Shown one piece after another: positions 46,596 through 56,727 of a stretch of DNA of 64,000 bases (within the stretch, counting starts at the first letter, position 1; each line of letters starts with the position of its first letter). Source of the DNA: Sphingopyxis sp. CCNWLW2 (GTDB lineage: Bacteria > Pseudomonadota > Alphaproteobacteria > Sphingomonadales > Sphingomonadaceae); assembly GCF_037095755.1 (NCBI RefSeq), contig NZ_JBAWKJ010000001.1:616001-680000 (forward strand), written 5' to 3'. The notes beneath the pieces are model-generated. The model ran no database searches. It was given only the letters and a program-made list of their open reading frames with translations, and was not told the DNA's origin. A program made the translations under genes and the position numbers.

Positions 46596-48930
46596 CCGCC
46601 CGGCCAAGACGCACCAGCCGTTCGGCTTCGCTTTTGCAGTCGTAACGCAATCCGGGCTCGTTGCAGAAGTCGGGCCAGCGATCCTGCCGCCGCCAGAAAT
46701 CGACCAGCCCGATCCGCGCCAGCTTCGCGAAGAATAGCGGATCGCGCCGCAGCGGAGCGACCGACGGCCAATAAAGAAGCGACCATTGGCCATCGGTTTT
46801 GCGGATCGGCGCGCGCGCGAGCCACGAGAGCGCCTTCGGCATGTCGCCGAGCCGCGTGTAATGCGCGGCTATCGCGTAGGCGGTCGGCGGATATCGTGCG
46901 AATTCAGCTTCGGCAGCCGCGTCGACCTCGCGCGATCCGATCGACGGGTCGGCGAATTGATGGAGGAGCAGCATATCGAATTCGCGCTGCTCCTCAGCCG
47001 TTGCGCCGCGATGGACTTCGGCCGCCTCGTCCCGGCCGCGTTCGACCGCAAGGCGGCGGCGATGTTCGGCAAGATCGGGGTGCCCCGGCCAGATCGCCTC
47101 CACTTCGGCGAACTGCTTCATCGCATCCTGCATCTTCCCGGCCGCCCCATAACGCCGAACCACCCCCAATGCCTTGTAGATCGACGTCGGGTCGGCGCGC
47201 GCGGCGCGCTGCGCCGGATCGACACCGGCTTGAACATAGCCGGCCTGGAACAGCCCCACCGCGTTCGTCATCAATGCGGCCGGATATTCGGGATCGATCG
47301 CCAGCGCGCGGTCAACAAGAGGCAGGGCCTCGACCATGAACAATTCGCTACCGCCCGTCTGCGACAGCGCGGTCAGCGCGGGGACGTTGTCTGGGTCGAT
47401 CGCAAGCGCCCGGCGCGCCGCATCGATCGCTTTTGCGCGCTCCACGTTCCATTTGGCGGCATCCATCTCGTGCGAGAGATGCTTGACGCGGACCTGCGCC
47501 AGCAATCCCAACGTGTCGGCATCCCCCGGCCAGCGCTGAACCAGCTCCTCCATCAATCGGATTGCGCGGGCCCCATCGAAAGCCGTGTCCGCGTCGCAGA
47601 CCGCAAAGATCAGCGATCGTCGATCCGCATCGGCCGCCAACAGGTCTTTCCGGCCGTTCAGCGTCAACGCGCAATTGACCAGCCCGGCAACCGCGAGCGC
47701 GGTCCGTTCGCGCAGCCGGCTGAGGTCGTCGACGGGCGCCGCGAAACGGCTGGACCACAGGATCGATCCGTTCAAACTGTCGACAATCCGCGACTCGCTG
47801 ACGAACTGACTGCCGTCGCGCTCGATCGCGACGCGGACGATGAAATCGCCCGCGCGTCCCGCCACCTTTCCGTCGAGCACCCGGACCGCGCCCCCCGACG
47901 CCTTGGCAAAGCGCGCGAAATCGCCGGCCAGCGCATCAGCAAAACGGTCCTCGACCGGGTCGTTCCCGCGCAGCTCGATCGGTTCGACGCGGACCACGGG
48001 CGCATCGAATGTGGCGACTGCGGATCGCGACCGCGGCGCATCGGCGCCCGTCAGCGCGAGGGTCAGCGCGGCCACGCCAAGGAACAGCGCGCGCCGCGGC
48101 GATCGGCTGGCCGTTGGATTGGCCGCCATCGCGGGCGCTGGGACCGGGTGGGCGACCGGGTGAAGGCTCTGCGGACAGGGCCGGGCCGACAGGCGTCGAT
48201 ATAGTTCAGCGGTTTCGGCCGAAGGCTTGCCGTCGATTCCGCGCGCGAGCGCATCTTCGATTCGCTGCCAGGCGTAGCGCACACCATCGCCGTCGCCCGC
48301 CTCCCAGCGCGCGCTCATCACCAGCCGAGCGGCATGTTCGCTGCACGGGTCGAAGCGTGTCACCTTGTCCGCCACCGCGAGGGCCGCCTCGCCATCGCCC
48401 GCCTGCAGCCGCCTGTCCGCCACCCCGAGCACCTCGCGAACGATCGCTTCGCCCTGACGCGTACGCTCGACCGCGAGCCAGTCGTCCCACGCTTCGTCGA
48501 TACCGTCGAGATCGGCCAGCAACCCGACATCGTGCGCGGGCAGCCGGTTCAGGACCACGGCGACATCGTCCACCGCGCACGCGGCGTGAAGCAGCGAAAT
48601 ATCGTCGATGACTTGCGTGCGGTCGATGGCGACGGTTTCGCGATCGGCTTGCAACAGCGGCGGCGATGCCCGCGTCCACGGCTTCAATTCGACGAGACAT
48701 TGCCTGAGGCTGGCATGCGCCTGTGCATCGGGGCGGCGGCTCCAGAGGAGCGCGCTCAGCCGGTCGCGCGCAAGCGGCGCGTCGGCAAGGACGAGCCGGG
48801 CGAGAAGGGCGCGGGCCTTGCGACTGGTGGGGGACAGGGCGGCCGGCTCGACAGCGAAGTCACCAAGGAGCCGCAATATTGGCGGCACGTCGGCGATATG
48901 CCGCTCGTTTTTTGCGAATGCAGAATTCAC
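46567..48930 (-). CDS. Large membrane-bound BTAD/TPR transcriptional regulator
   Basis: 787 residues, GTG start with AAGGAGG seven bases upstream. N-terminal winged helix of OmpR/SARP type ([40 protein letters not shown]), a bacterial transcriptional activator domain (about 110-245), one hydrophobic helix ([15 protein letters not shown] near 285), a FlgO/TolB-N-like domain ([20 protein letters not shown]), then TPR-like helices ([20 protein letters not shown]). Layout suggests a membrane-tethered DNA-binding sensor. Divergent from the UrcA gene, a possible target. Confidence 0.82.
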   Translation of the reverse strand: MNSAFAKNERHIADVPPILRLLGDFAVEPAALSPTSRKARALLARLVLADAPLARDRLSALLWSRRPDAQAHASLRQCLVELKPWTRASPPLLQADRETVAIDRTQVIDDISLLHAACAVDDVAVVLNRLPAHDVGLLADLDGIDEAWDDWLAVERTRQGEAIVREVLGVADRRLQAGDGEAALAVADKVTRFDPCSEHAARLVMSARWEAGDGDGVRYAWQRIEDALARGIDGKPSAETAELYRRLSARPCPQSLHPVAHPVPAPAMAANPTASRSPRRALFLGVAALTLALTGADAPRSRSAVATFDAPVVRVEPIELRGNDPVEDRFADALAGDFARFAKASGGAVRVLDGKVAGRAGDFIVRVAIERDGSQFVSESRIVDSLNGSILWSSRFAAPVDDLSRLRERTALAVAGLVNCALTLNGRKDLLAADADRRSLIFAVCDADTAFDGARAIRLMEELVQRWPGDADTLGLLAQVRVKHLSHEMDAAKWNVERAKAIDAARRALAIDPDNVPALTALSQTGGSELFMVEALPLVDRALAIDPEYPAALMTNAVGLFQAGYVQAGVDPAQRAARADPTSIYKALGVVRRYGAAGKMQDAMKQFAEVEAIWPGHPDLAEHRRRLAVERGRDEAAEVHRGATAEEQREFDMLLLHQFADPSIGSREVDAAAEAEFARYPPTAYAIAAHYTRLGDMPKALSWLARAPIRKTDGQWSLLYWPSVAPLRRDPLFFAKLARIGLVDFWRRQDRWPDFCNEPGLRYDCKSEAERLVRLGRAVSGGSAASQ

Positions 48931-48995
48931 GGCGCGACCTCCTTGGTCGAGGGATTGCGGCCGTATGTTTTTCCCGAAGACGGAATAACATTTTT

Positions 48996-49063
48996 TTGAC
49001 GGACAGACGAACGGTAAATTTCAATATTCGGGATTTTGACGTATTTTTAATACCGGATTGACG
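48996..49063. promoter_or_regulatory. Three TTGACG direct repeats in the regulator/UrcA intergenic region
   Basis: TTGACG at 48996, 49036 and 49058, spaced 40 and 22 bases, in an unusually A/T-rich stretch. Direct repeats at about two helical turns are typical of SARP-like binding; they could equally be unrelated -35 elements. Confidence 0.3.
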
Positions 49064-49154
49064 ACCCTCTCACGGCGGCCAGCATGCGTCCTCGCTAGGC
49101 CCTTCGCATCCGCAGCCTGCCGTTCGGCTGGGGCATATGAAAGGGAGTATCTCG

Positions 49155-49511
49155 ATGCGTATCTTCATGGCTCTGCCCCTGTTGCTACTTGCCGCAACAC
49201 CCGCATTTTCCCAGACCATCGTCGCGACTGCCCCAGCAGGCGAGACCGAGATGGTAAAAGTCAGCTATGCCGACCTTAATCTCGATAGCAGCATCGGCCT
49301 GGCCCGTCTCGACAGCCGCCTGCGCGCCGCTGCGCGGTCCGTATGCGACGTCCGCACCGAATATGAAACGAGCCTCCGGGAGGTCGCCGGCAGCCGTTGC
49401 TTCCGGAGTGCGCTTTCGAGGGGCCGCGATGCCAGCCGCGAGATTATCGCCGCCCAAAGCGCCGGCACCCCGATGGCGTTGGCCAGCGCGATCGTCGTTT
49501 CGCGGCGGTGA
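49155..49511 (+). CDS. UrcA family exported protein
   Basis: 118 residues. Signal peptide MRIFMALPLLLLAATPAFSQ. The mature protein has the UrcA pattern: VKVSYADLNLDSSIGLARLD, then LRAAARSVCD and GSRCFRSALSRG with two cysteines. Function unknown; common in sphingomonads and caulobacters. An ATG at 49137 is in frame, but AAGGGAG seven bases before 49155 favours the latter. Followed by an intrinsic terminator. Confidence 0.85.
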   Translation: MRIFMALPLLLLAATPAFSQTIVATAPAGETEMVKVSYADLNLDSSIGLARLDSRLRAAARSVCDVRTEYETSLREVAGSRCFRSALSRGRDASREIIAAQSAGTPMALASAIVVSRR

Positions 49512-49577
49512 CACTTTCCGGTCCGTGCCAATAGCGCGGACGCCGCGCTGTCCCTTGCTCCCGTCTCTGGTGGGAGC

Positions 49578-49614
49578 AACGCCGGAACCGTTCCCCGACG
49601 GTTCCGGCGTTTTT
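49578..49614 (+). terminator. Strong intrinsic terminator after the UrcA gene
   Basis: AACGCCGGAACCG / CGGTTCCGGCGTT, 13-bp stem with an 8-base loop, ending in TTTTT (49610-49614). Confidence 0.9.
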
Positions 49615-49698
49615 CGATCGCGGCATGACAGGCTTCGGCTCGACTTCGGGCGACGCGGGCGGCATAGGAGGGCCGACGTCGCCACCGCAAGGACCAGC

Positions 49699-50379
49699 AT
49701 GACCGCCACACCGCGTAACAAGTCCATGATCCAGAGGCTTTACAACTGGACCATGGAGAAATCCGCGCATCCGCACGCCGAATATTGGCTGGCGCTGGTC
49801 TCTTTCATCGAAGCGAGCTTCTTCCCGATCCCGCCGCACCCGATGCTGGGGCTGATGTGCCTCGCGAACCCGAAAAAGGCGGTGCGCTATGCGATCATCT
49901 GCACGCTCGCGTCGGTCGCGGGCGGCATGCTCGGCTATCTGATCGGTTTCTTTCTCTATGAAAGCGTCGGGCTCGCGCTGCTCGGCGCGCTCGGGCTCAC
50001 CGATGCCTTCCCGCCGGCCGCCTGCTACCTGCGCGAATTCGGCGCCGAGATCATCCTGATCAAGGGCGCGACGCCGATCCCGTTCAAGCTGCTGACGATC
50101 ACCGCCGGCTTCATCCACATGAGTTTCTGGACCTTCCTGTGGGCGAGTCTCGCCAGCCGGGCCTTTTCCTTCATGCTCGTCGGAATCCTGTTCCGGCTGT
50201 TCGGGGCGCCGATCAAGGCGTTCATCGACAAATATCTGATCTGGGTGACCGGCGCGTTCCTCGTCGCGGTCGTCGCGGGTTTCCTCGCGATCGGCGCGCT
50301 GTCGGGCGACGGCAAGTCCAAGGAAGCCGACAAGTGCAGCGGCGCGACGCTGGAGAGCATCGGGTTGGATCGGAAGTAG
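49699..50379 (+). CDS. DedA/YqaA-family membrane protein
   Basis: 226 residues from the ATG at 49699, which has AAGGA upstream; a second ATG at 49726 is possible. Conserved segments of the VTT/DedA superfamily: ALVSFIEASFFPIPPHPMLG, YLIGFFLYESVG, EIILIKGATPIPFKLLTITA and FLWASLASRAFSFMLVG. Multi-helix inner membrane protein; DedA homologues act in lipid carrier handling and membrane homeostasis. Follows the UrcA terminator, so it has its own promoter. Confidence 0.9.
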   Translation: MTATPRNKSMIQRLYNWTMEKSAHPHAEYWLALVSFIEASFFPIPPHPMLGLMCLANPKKAVRYAIICTLASVAGGMLGYLIGFFLYESVGLALLGALGLTDAFPPAACYLREFGAEIILIKGATPIPFKLLTITAGFIHMSFWTFLWASLASRAFSFMLVGILFRLFGAPIKAFIDKYLIWVTGAFLVAVVAGFLAIGALSGDGKSKEADKCSGATLESIGLDRK

Positions 50380-50390
50380 GGAAGAAGGCC

Positions 50391-50478
50391 GTCGCCCCCG
50401 CGAAGGCGGGGGCCGCTAGCGGTTTACGCAGCGCCCATTGGACAAGGCCGACAGCGCCCCCGCCTTCGCGGGGGCGAC
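50391..50478. repeat. Paired-hairpin intergenic element, family 1, copy C
   Basis: Two inverted copies of GTCGCCCCCGCGAAGGCGGG (left arm begins 50391; right arm ends 50478), each a hairpin CCCCCGC-GAAG-GCGGGGG or its complement. Lies between convergent DedA/YqaA and VOC genes. Confidence 0.82.
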
Positions 50479-50483
50479 GCCAA

Positions 50484-51029
50484 TTACTCGTTCGCCGCCT
50501 GGTGCAGCCAATCGGCGTGACGCGGAGCCTTCTTCGTCTGGCTCCATTCTTCGAGCATCAGCGGCGCGACGCGTTTCAGCTCGGCATATTGCTCGTCGGT
50601 GCCGATGTCACACGCCAGCTCGACGCGGTGGCCATTGGGGTCGAAGAAATAGATCGACTTGAAGATGCCGTGGTGCGTCGGGCCGAGCACATCGATGCCG
50701 TTCGCGGTCAGATGCTCTTTCGCCGCGACCAGCTCGTCATAGCTGCCGACCTTGAACGCGAGATGTTGCACCCACTTGGGCGTATTTTCGTCGCGCCCCA
50801 TGTCGGGCTGGTTCGGCAGTTCGAAGAAGGCGAGGATGTTGCCGTTCCCCGCGTCGAGGAAGACGTGCATGTACGGGTCATATTCGCCGGTCGACGGCAC
50901 ATGATCCTCGGCGAAGGCGGTGGTGTAAGTCATGCCGAGCATGCGCTCGTACCAATCGACCGTTTCCTTCGCGTCCTTGCAGCGATAGGCGGCGTGGTGA
51001 ACGCCGCCCAATTTGATCGGGCTCGTCAT
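50484..51029 (-). CDS. VOC family dioxygenase-like protein
   Basis: 181 residues. Vicinal oxygen chelate fold: start [20 protein letters not shown] (metal His), [20 protein letters not shown] (second His) and [14 protein letters not shown] (Glu). Start overlaps the hpd stop as ATGA, so both are co-translated. It may act on a product of tyrosine breakdown; the specific reaction is unknown. Confidence 0.88.
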   Translation of the reverse strand: MTSPIKLGGVHHAAYRCKDAKETVDWYERMLGMTYTTAFAEDHVPSTGEYDPYMHVFLDAGNGNILAFFELPNQPDMGRDENTPKWVQHLAFKVGSYDELVAAKEHLTANGIDVLGPTHHGIFKSIYFFDPNGHRVELACDIGTDEQYAELKRVAPLMLEEWSQTKKAPRHADWLHQAANE

Positions 51030-52114
51030 TCGGCGGGTTCCTCGACGGTCAGCGCTCCGCGGCGAATCTGGTCCATTTCCATCGATTTGAACAGCGCGGT
51101 GAAATTGCCTTCGCCGAAACCTTCATCCTTCTTGCGCTGGATGAATTCAAAGAAGACCGGACCGACCACCGTCTGGCCGAAAATCTGGAGGAGCAGGCGC
51201 GGGTCGCCTTCCTCGGTCGAACCGTCGAGCAGGATGCCGCGCGACTGGAGGCCCTCGACCGATTCGCCATGGCCCGGAAGCCGCTCTTCGAGCATCTCGT
51301 AATAGGTCGCCGGGGGCGCGGGGGCGAACGGGTTGCCGAGCGCTTTCAGCTTGTCCCACGCGGCGTAAAGGTCGTCGCAGCTGAAGGCGATATGCTGGAT
51401 GCCCTCGCCATTATAGGCGCGCAGATATTCCTCGATCTGCCCCTTGCCGCCCGCGCCCTCTTCGTTGAGCGGGATACGGATCTTGCCGTCGGGGGCGGTC
51501 ATCGCCTTCGAGGTCAGGCCGGTATATTCGCCCTTGATGTCGAAATAGCGGATTTCGCGGAAGCCCGCGATGCGCTCGTAGAAGGCGGCCCAGTGCGCCA
51601 TGCGGCCGCCATAGACATTGTGCGTCAGATGATCGATCAGCTGCATGCCCGCGCCGACCGGATGGCGATCGACGCCTTCCTCGTAAACAAAGTCGATGTC
51701 GTAGATGCTGAGGTCGTCGCCGTAGCGGTCGATCAGATAGATGATCGAGCCGCCGATGCCGCGGATCGCGGGGAGGCGCAGTTCCATCGGGCCTGTCTTG
51801 ACCTCGACCGGCTCGGCGCCGCGTGCGACGGCTTCGCTATAGGCCTTGGCCGCATCGCGCACGCGCCAGCCCATGCCACACGCCGACGGACCATGTTCGG
51901 CGGCGAAATAGGCCGCGGGCGATTTGGGCTCGTAATTAGCGATCAGGTTGATGCCGCCCTGGCGCCACAGCTGGACGTCCTTCGAGCGGTGGCGCGCGAT
52001 CTGTGTGAAGCCCATCGCTTCGAAAACCGGCTCGAGAATGCCCTTCTCGGGCGCCGAAAATTCGACGAATTCAAAGCCATCGAGGCCCAGCGGATTATCG
52101 AAAAGGTCGGCCAT
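51026..52114 (-). CDS. hpd: 4-Hydroxyphenylpyruvate dioxygenase
   Basis: 362 residues. Fe(II) enzyme converting 4-hydroxyphenylpyruvate to homogentisate in tyrosine breakdown. Iron ligands sit in [13 protein letters not shown] (His), [13 protein letters not shown] (His) and [20 protein letters not shown] (Glu), the last being the most diagnostic motif. N-terminus [20 protein letters not shown] is standard. First gene of a pair with the VOC gene; a clear promoter and operator precede it. Confidence 0.96.
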   Translation of the reverse strand: MADLFDNPLGLDGFEFVEFSAPEKGILEPVFEAMGFTQIARHRSKDVQLWRQGGINLIANYEPKSPAAYFAAEHGPSACGMGWRVRDAAKAYSEAVARGAEPVEVKTGPMELRLPAIRGIGGSIIYLIDRYGDDLSIYDIDFVYEEGVDRHPVGAGMQLIDHLTHNVYGGRMAHWAAFYERIAGFREIRYFDIKGEYTGLTSKAMTAPDGKIRIPLNEEGAGGKGQIEEYLRAYNGEGIQHIAFSCDDLYAAWDKLKALGNPFAPAPPATYYEMLEERLPGHGESVEGLQSRGILLDGSTEEGDPRLLLQIFGQTVVGPVFFEFIQRKKDEGFGEGNFTALFKSMEMDQIRRGALTVEEPAE

Positions 52115-52128
52115 GTCGCATTCCCATC

Positions 52129-52174
52129 TAGTTTCAATTGAAACTATTATCTCTCACACCGCTGCGCGAGTCAA
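52129..52174 (-). promoter_or_regulatory. hpd promoter with palindromic operator
   Basis: On the minus strand TTGACT (52174-52169), 17-base spacer, GATAAT (52151-52146), followed directly by the perfect 18-base palindrome TAGTTTCAATTGAAACTA (52146-52129) covering the expected start of transcription. The palindrome is like MarR-family operators and implies repression. Confidence 0.75.
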
Positions 52175-52193
52175 GGGCTGCGAGACTTGCGGG

Positions 52194-52748
52194 CTATGGT
52201 GTTCGCGAAAGCGCGCGGTCGTCCGAATAGCCCGCCCGCGTGGAAATCTGATCGGCGTCTCCGGCCCGAATCTGGACCTGAAAATAATATTTGTCGGTCG
52301 GTCTGCCGCCATCGTCGAAAAAGACGATCTTTACGCGTTGCGCCACGCCGCGCACCAGCGTCATGCGCCCCTTGAAACGCCTTTCCGCCGCCTCGATCCC
52401 CTCGCCGCCCGCGAGTTCGGTCATGAGCTTCGCCGGAATGGCGATCGTCAGGCAATTGCGGTCGCGATAGTCGGTTTCGGAATTGAGATAATAGATGCCC
52501 TTCTGCTCGCCGACTGCCTTCACCTCCATGCGAAAGGTGCCAGCGATGCCGGCTTTCGGCGCCAGATAGGAGGCATAGGTCACTGCTTCGACCGGCGAAA
52601 TACAGTCGTCGCTGCAAAATATCGGCCTCCGGGGTGCCGAAGGCTGCGGCGCAGCAACGATGGGATTGCTTGCGAACAGGAGCAAAGTCAAAAGAGACAT
52701 CGAGCTGTATTTCCTTGCGATTCGAGGAAAGCGAAGCCCCTTTCTCAT
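52194..52748 (-). CDS. Exported hypothetical protein
   Basis: 184 residues from the ATG at 52748. A basic N-terminus MRKGLRFPRIARK is followed by a hydrophobic stretch (SLLTLLLFASNPIVAAP), a signal peptide. Mature part: two near cysteines FCSDDCISPVEAVTYASYLA, KAGIAGTFRMEVKAVGEQKG and YLNSETDYRDRNCLTIAIPA, suggesting a small beta-rich domain. No family recognised. Other possible starts are 52769 and 52700. Confidence 0.7.
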   Translation of the reverse strand: MRKGLRFPRIARKYSSMSLLTLLLFASNPIVAAPQPSAPRRPIFCSDDCISPVEAVTYASYLAPKAGIAGTFRMEVKAVGEQKGIYYLNSETDYRDRNCLTIAIPAKLMTELAGGEGIEAAERRFKGRMTLVRGVAQRVKIVFFDDGGRPTDKYYFQVQIRAGDADQISTRAGYSDDRALSRTP

Positions 52749-52784
52749 GTCGGGGACTGCCCGACGCAAGCCCCCTCAGAACGC

Positions 52785-54662
52785 TTAGGCGGCGGCCGCC
52801 GCCTCAAACGCCTCGAGCGCTTCGCTCGCCGTCACCCAGCGCGCTTCGGCGGCTTCCTGCGCGGCGACGATTTTGCCACGCCGCTGCGACAATTCGCTCA
52901 TCGTAAGGCCCTTATATTCGTTCGCAGCGCCCTGCGGGTCGAACATCGCGCGATCGATGGCGGACAGCACGACCTCATATTTGGCGAGGTCGGCCTCGGC
53001 GTCGCTAACGTCTTTTTTGATCTTCGCCGCCGCCTCGCGCGCGGCCGCCGCAGCCTTGCGATCTTCCTTCTTGTCGGCCTTCGACACTTTTTCCTTCGAC
53101 GGGCCTTTGCCGAGGATCATGTCGACATAATCGTCCATGCTGCCCGAATATTCGCGCGCGGTGCCGTCGTCGACGAGCACGAGCCGGTCGGCGGTGAGTT
53201 CGAGCATATGCCGGTCGTGGCTGACGAGCACCACGGCGCCATCGAAATCGTTCAGCGCCTGAACGAGCGCCTCGCGCGCATCGACATCGAGGTGGTTGGT
53301 CGGTTCGTCGAGGATGAGCAGGTGCGGCGCGTCGCGCGTGATCAGCGCAAGCGCAAGCCGCGCGCGTTCGCCGCCCGACAGCTTTTTCACCTCGGTCGTC
53401 GCCTTGTTGCCCGAAAAGCCGAAGCGGCCGAGCTGGGCGCGGATCGCGCCCTGCGTCTTGCCCTCCATAACCCGCGTCATATGCGCGAGCGGGGTGTCGC
53501 TGCCGTCGAGTTCCTCGACCTGATATTGGGTGAAATAACCGACGCGCATCTTGCCCGATGCCGCCATCGCGCCCGCCATCGGCGTCAGCTGCGCCGCGAG
53601 CAGGCGCGCGAGCGTCGTCTTGCCGTTGCCGTTGCGGCCGAGCAGCGCGATCCGGTCGTCGGGATCGATGCGCAGGTTGAGCCGCTGCAACACCGGGCGT
53701 TCCGCGTAACCGACGCTCGCGAGGTCGAGCGTGATCAGCGGCGGCTTGAGTTCATCGGGGCTCGGGAAATCGAAGGCGAGCGTCTGGTCCTCGGCAAGCG
53801 CCGCGATCGGCTGCATCTTGGCGAGCAGTTTGGCGCGCGACTGCGCCTGTTTCGCGGTCGAGGCGCGTGCGCTGTTGCGCGCGACATAGTCCTGGAGCTT
53901 CGCGCGCTGCGCATCCTGCGACGCCTTCGCTGCGGCAAGCTGCGCTGCACGCTCGGCGCGCTGGCGCTCGAACGCGTCATAGCCGCCGGCGTATAGCGTG
54001 ACCTTGCCGCCTTCGAGGTGGAGGATATTGTCGACGACATTGTTGAGCAGGTCGCGCTCGTGGCTGATCACGACGAGCTGCCCCGGATAGGCGCGCAGGA
54101 AGTTTTCGAGCCACAAAGTCGCTTCGAGGTCGAGGTGGTTCGATGGTTCGTCGAGCAGCAGCAAATCGGGCTCGGAGAACAGCAGCGCCGCGAGCGCGAC
54201 GCGCATCTTCCACCCGCCCGAGAAACTGTCGAGCGGCTGGCCCTGCATCTCTTCGTCGAAACCGAGCCCGATCAGGATGCGCGCGGCACGCGCGGGCGCG
54301 GTATAGGCGTCGATCGCGATCAGCCGTTCGTGGATATCGCCGAGCTTGTCGGGGTCCCGCTCGACCTCGGAAGCCGTCAGCAGTTCGGCGCGTTCGGTGT
54401 CGGCGGCGAGCACGGTGTCGAACGGCGTCGCGGTGCCGTTCGGCGCTTCCTGCGCGATATAGCCGACGCGCGTCTTGCGCGGCATGTCGATGCTGCCCTC
54501 GTCGGCTTCGAGCTGGCCGATCATCACCTTCATCAGCGTCGATTTGCCCGCGCCGTTGCGCCCGATCAGCCCGACGCGGCTTTTCGCCGGCAGGCTCGCG
54601 GTGGCGCGTTCGAGGATGGCGCGCCCGCCAAGGCGTACTGTGATAGCGTTGATTGTCAGCAT
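52785..54662 (-). CDS. ABC-F family ATPase (Uup/Ettt-like)
   Basis: 625 residues. Two nucleotide-binding domains without membrane segments: Walker A GLIGRNGAGKSTLMKV and ALLGRNGNGKTTLARL; signature SFSGGWKMRVALAALLF and KLSGGERARLALALIT; Walker B LLLLDEPSNHLDLEATLWL and LLILDEPTNHLDVDAREAL. A lysine-rich linker and a C-terminal coiled coil (about 530-625) follow, as in ribosome-associated Uup-type proteins. The ATG at 54662 gives MLTINAITVRLGG; a longer frame begins at 54713. Confidence 0.93.
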   Translation of the reverse strand: MLTINAITVRLGGRAILERATASLPAKSRVGLIGRNGAGKSTLMKVMIGQLEADEGSIDMPRKTRVGYIAQEAPNGTATPFDTVLAADTERAELLTASEVERDPDKLGDIHERLIAIDAYTAPARAARILIGLGFDEEMQGQPLDSFSGGWKMRVALAALLFSEPDLLLLDEPSNHLDLEATLWLENFLRAYPGQLVVISHERDLLNNVVDNILHLEGGKVTLYAGGYDAFERQRAERAAQLAAAKASQDAQRAKLQDYVARNSARASTAKQAQSRAKLLAKMQPIAALAEDQTLAFDFPSPDELKPPLITLDLASVGYAERPVLQRLNLRIDPDDRIALLGRNGNGKTTLARLLAAQLTPMAGAMAASGKMRVGYFTQYQVEELDGSDTPLAHMTRVMEGKTQGAIRAQLGRFGFSGNKATTEVKKLSGGERARLALALITRDAPHLLILDEPTNHLDVDAREALVQALNDFDGAVVLVSHDRHMLELTADRLVLVDDGTAREYSGSMDDYVDMILGKGPSKEKVSKADKKEDRKAAAAAREAAAKIKKDVSDAEADLAKYEVVLSAIDRAMFDPQGAANEYKGLTMSELSQRRGKIVAAQEAAEARWVTASEALEAFEAAAAA

Positions 54663-54742
54663 GGGCGCGCGCCTAGCATGTTCGGCGCGCCAGCCCAAGT
54701 CCCGGACTGGCATTCGGTGCGCAAGTGCGGCAAATTTGGAGA

Positions 54743-55165
54743 ATGACCGGCCTCGCCCCCTTCCACATCGCCTTTCCCGTCGACGATCTGGGCGCCGCGC
54801 GCCATTTCTATGGCACCGTCCTCGGCTGCCCCGAAGGGCGCAGCGATGCCGACTGGATCGACTTCAACCTCTACGGCCACCAGATCGTCGCGCATCGCGT
54901 CGACACGCCGCGCGCCTCGGCCGCGCATAATCCGGTCGACGGCCATGCGGTGCCGGTGCCGCATTTCGGGGTCGTGCTGCCCCCCGCCGAATGGCAGGCG
55001 CTCGCCGAGCGATTGAAGGCCGCGGGGACTGAATTCGTGATCGAACCGCACACGCGCTTTCCCGGCCAGCCGGGCGAGCAGTCGACGATGTTCTTTCACG
55101 ATCCCGCAGGCAATGCGCTCGAGTTCAAGGCTTTCGCCGATCTGGATCAGCTCTTCGCCAAATAG
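54743..55165 (+). CDS. VOC family protein (glyoxalase/bleomycin resistance-like)
   Basis: 140 residues from the ATG at 54743, with GGAG upstream. Single VOC domain: [40 protein letters not shown] and [20 protein letters not shown], giving His/His/Glu metal positions. Substrate unknown. Divergent from the ABC-F gene and convergent with the exporter genes. Confidence 0.88.
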   Translation: MTGLAPFHIAFPVDDLGAARHFYGTVLGCPEGRSDADWIDFNLYGHQIVAHRVDTPRASAAHNPVDGHAVPVPHFGVVLPPAEWQALAERLKAAGTEFVIEPHTRFPGQPGEQSTMFFHDPAGNALEFKAFADLDQLFAK

Positions 55166-55167
55166 CG

Positions 55168-56724
55168 CTAGTGCCCGCCGCCCATCGAAATCTGTTTCGG
55201 CCGCGGTGCGAACCACACTGAAATCGCGGCGAGCACGAACACAACGCCCGACGCGAGGAACAGGTGCAGCACCCCGAGCGTCGAGGCCTGCACCTCGACC
55301 AGCCGCTCGATCGCGGCGCGCGCCTGTTCGAGCGTGAAGCCGGCATTTTGCAGCGAGGTCATCGTCGCTTCGGGATTGTTGAGCGCCGACACCAGCTCCG
55401 ACCGCGACGTCCGGCTCGCATCGTCCCACGCGGTCGTTGCAACCGCGGTGCCGATCGCGCCACACAAAGTGCGCAGGAAGCTCATCAACCCCGCCGCCGA
55501 GGTCTGGTGCTGCGCGGGCACCGAGCTCAGCGCGAGCGCCGTCAGCCCGACGAAGAAGAAGGGCATGCCGATCCCTTGCAATATATGCGGCAGCGCGAGC
55601 GTCCAATAGCCGACATCGGCGTTCCAGCTGGCGCGGAGCACCGACATCACCGCCATCCACAGGATGCCGCCCGATATGGTGATGCGCACGTCGACCTTGG
55701 TCATCAGTCCCGCCGCGACCGGCGACAGGAGAACCGCGAACACACCGAGCCAGGCGACGATGAAGCCCGTCTGGGTCGCAGTATAGCCCGCCACCTGCTG
55801 GAGCCATAAGGGCGTGAGCACGACCTGCGCAAAGAAGGCGCCGAAGCCCAAGGATATCGCCATGGTCGCGAAGGTGAAGCCACGGAAGCGGAAGATGCGC
55901 AAATTCACGACTGGATTGGCGTCGGTGAGTTCCCAGATCACGAAAGCGGCAAAGCTGATCGCTGAAACGACCGCGAGCCCGACGATCCACGTCGATCCGA
56001 ACCAGTCATGCTCGCGTCCGGTGTCGAGCATGATCTGGAACGCGCCGACCGACACGACGAGCAGGATCAGGCCGATGACATCGATCCGCGCCTTGGCGCG
56101 CTTGGTCTCGAACGGCGTGAGCAGCGTGAACACCCCGAACGCGCAGATCGCGACGACGGGCAGGTTGATGAAAAAGATCCACGGCCAGGTCCAATTGTCG
56201 CTGATCGTGCCGCCGAGGATCGGCCCGAGGATCGGCGCGGTGGTGGTCGTCATCGCCCAGATCGCGAGGCCGATCCCAGCCTTTTCCTTGGGGAAGATAC
56301 GCAGCAGCAATATCTGCGAGAGCGGCATTAGCGGTCCGCCGGCGAGCCCCTGCAGCACGCGAAACAGCACGAGCGCGTCGAGCGTGCGCGATACGCCGCA
56401 GAGGAAGGAGAAGATGCCGAAGCCGATGATCGAGATCATAAACCAGCGCACGGTGCCGAAACGCATCGCGAGCCAGCCGGTGAGCGGCACGCTGATCGCG
56501 TCGGCGACCGCATAGCTGGTGATCACCCACGTCCCCTGCGTCGGCGACACCGCGAGCCCGCCCGCGATATGCGGCACCGACACGTTCGCGATCGTGGTGT
56601 CGAGCACCACGACGAAATTGGCGAGCGCGAGCGCAAAGGCCGCGACGATCAGCCGTACGCCGGTCAGCGGTTGCGGTTCGGCCGGGATGCCGGCGGATGA
56701 AGCGGAGGCGGCGGCGCTGGCCAT
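55168..56724 (-). CDS. emrB: DHA2-family multidrug efflux MFS permease (EmrB-like)
   Basis: 518 residues, 14 predicted helices. MFS proton antiporter; conserved LANFVVVLDTTIANVSVPHI, GWLAMRFGTVRWFM (motif A-like) and LGPILGGTISDNWTWPWIFF (antiporter motif C), FINLPV. It is the inner membrane part of a tripartite pump with EmrA and the outer membrane channel upstream. The start follows the emrA stop by 3 bases. Substrate unknown. Confidence 0.94.
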   Translation of the reverse strand: MASAAASASSAGIPAEPQPLTGVRLIVAAFALALANFVVVLDTTIANVSVPHIAGGLAVSPTQGTWVITSYAVADAISVPLTGWLAMRFGTVRWFMISIIGFGIFSFLCGVSRTLDALVLFRVLQGLAGGPLMPLSQILLLRIFPKEKAGIGLAIWAMTTTTAPILGPILGGTISDNWTWPWIFFINLPVVAICAFGVFTLLTPFETKRAKARIDVIGLILLVVSVGAFQIMLDTGREHDWFGSTWIVGLAVVSAISFAAFVIWELTDANPVVNLRIFRFRGFTFATMAISLGFGAFFAQVVLTPLWLQQVAGYTATQTGFIVAWLGVFAVLLSPVAAGLMTKVDVRITISGGILWMAVMSVLRASWNADVGYWTLALPHILQGIGMPFFFVGLTALALSSVPAQHQTSAAGLMSFLRTLCGAIGTAVATTAWDDASRTSRSELVSALNNPEATMTSLQNAGFTLEQARAAIERLVEVQASTLGVLHLFLASGVVFVLAAISVWFAPRPKQISMGGGH

Positions 56725-56727
56725 GGC

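Noticed and set aside
51948..53996. 682-codon plus-strand frame
   Set aside because: Runs antisense to three supported genes (hpd, exported protein, ABC-F) and has no recognisable domain.
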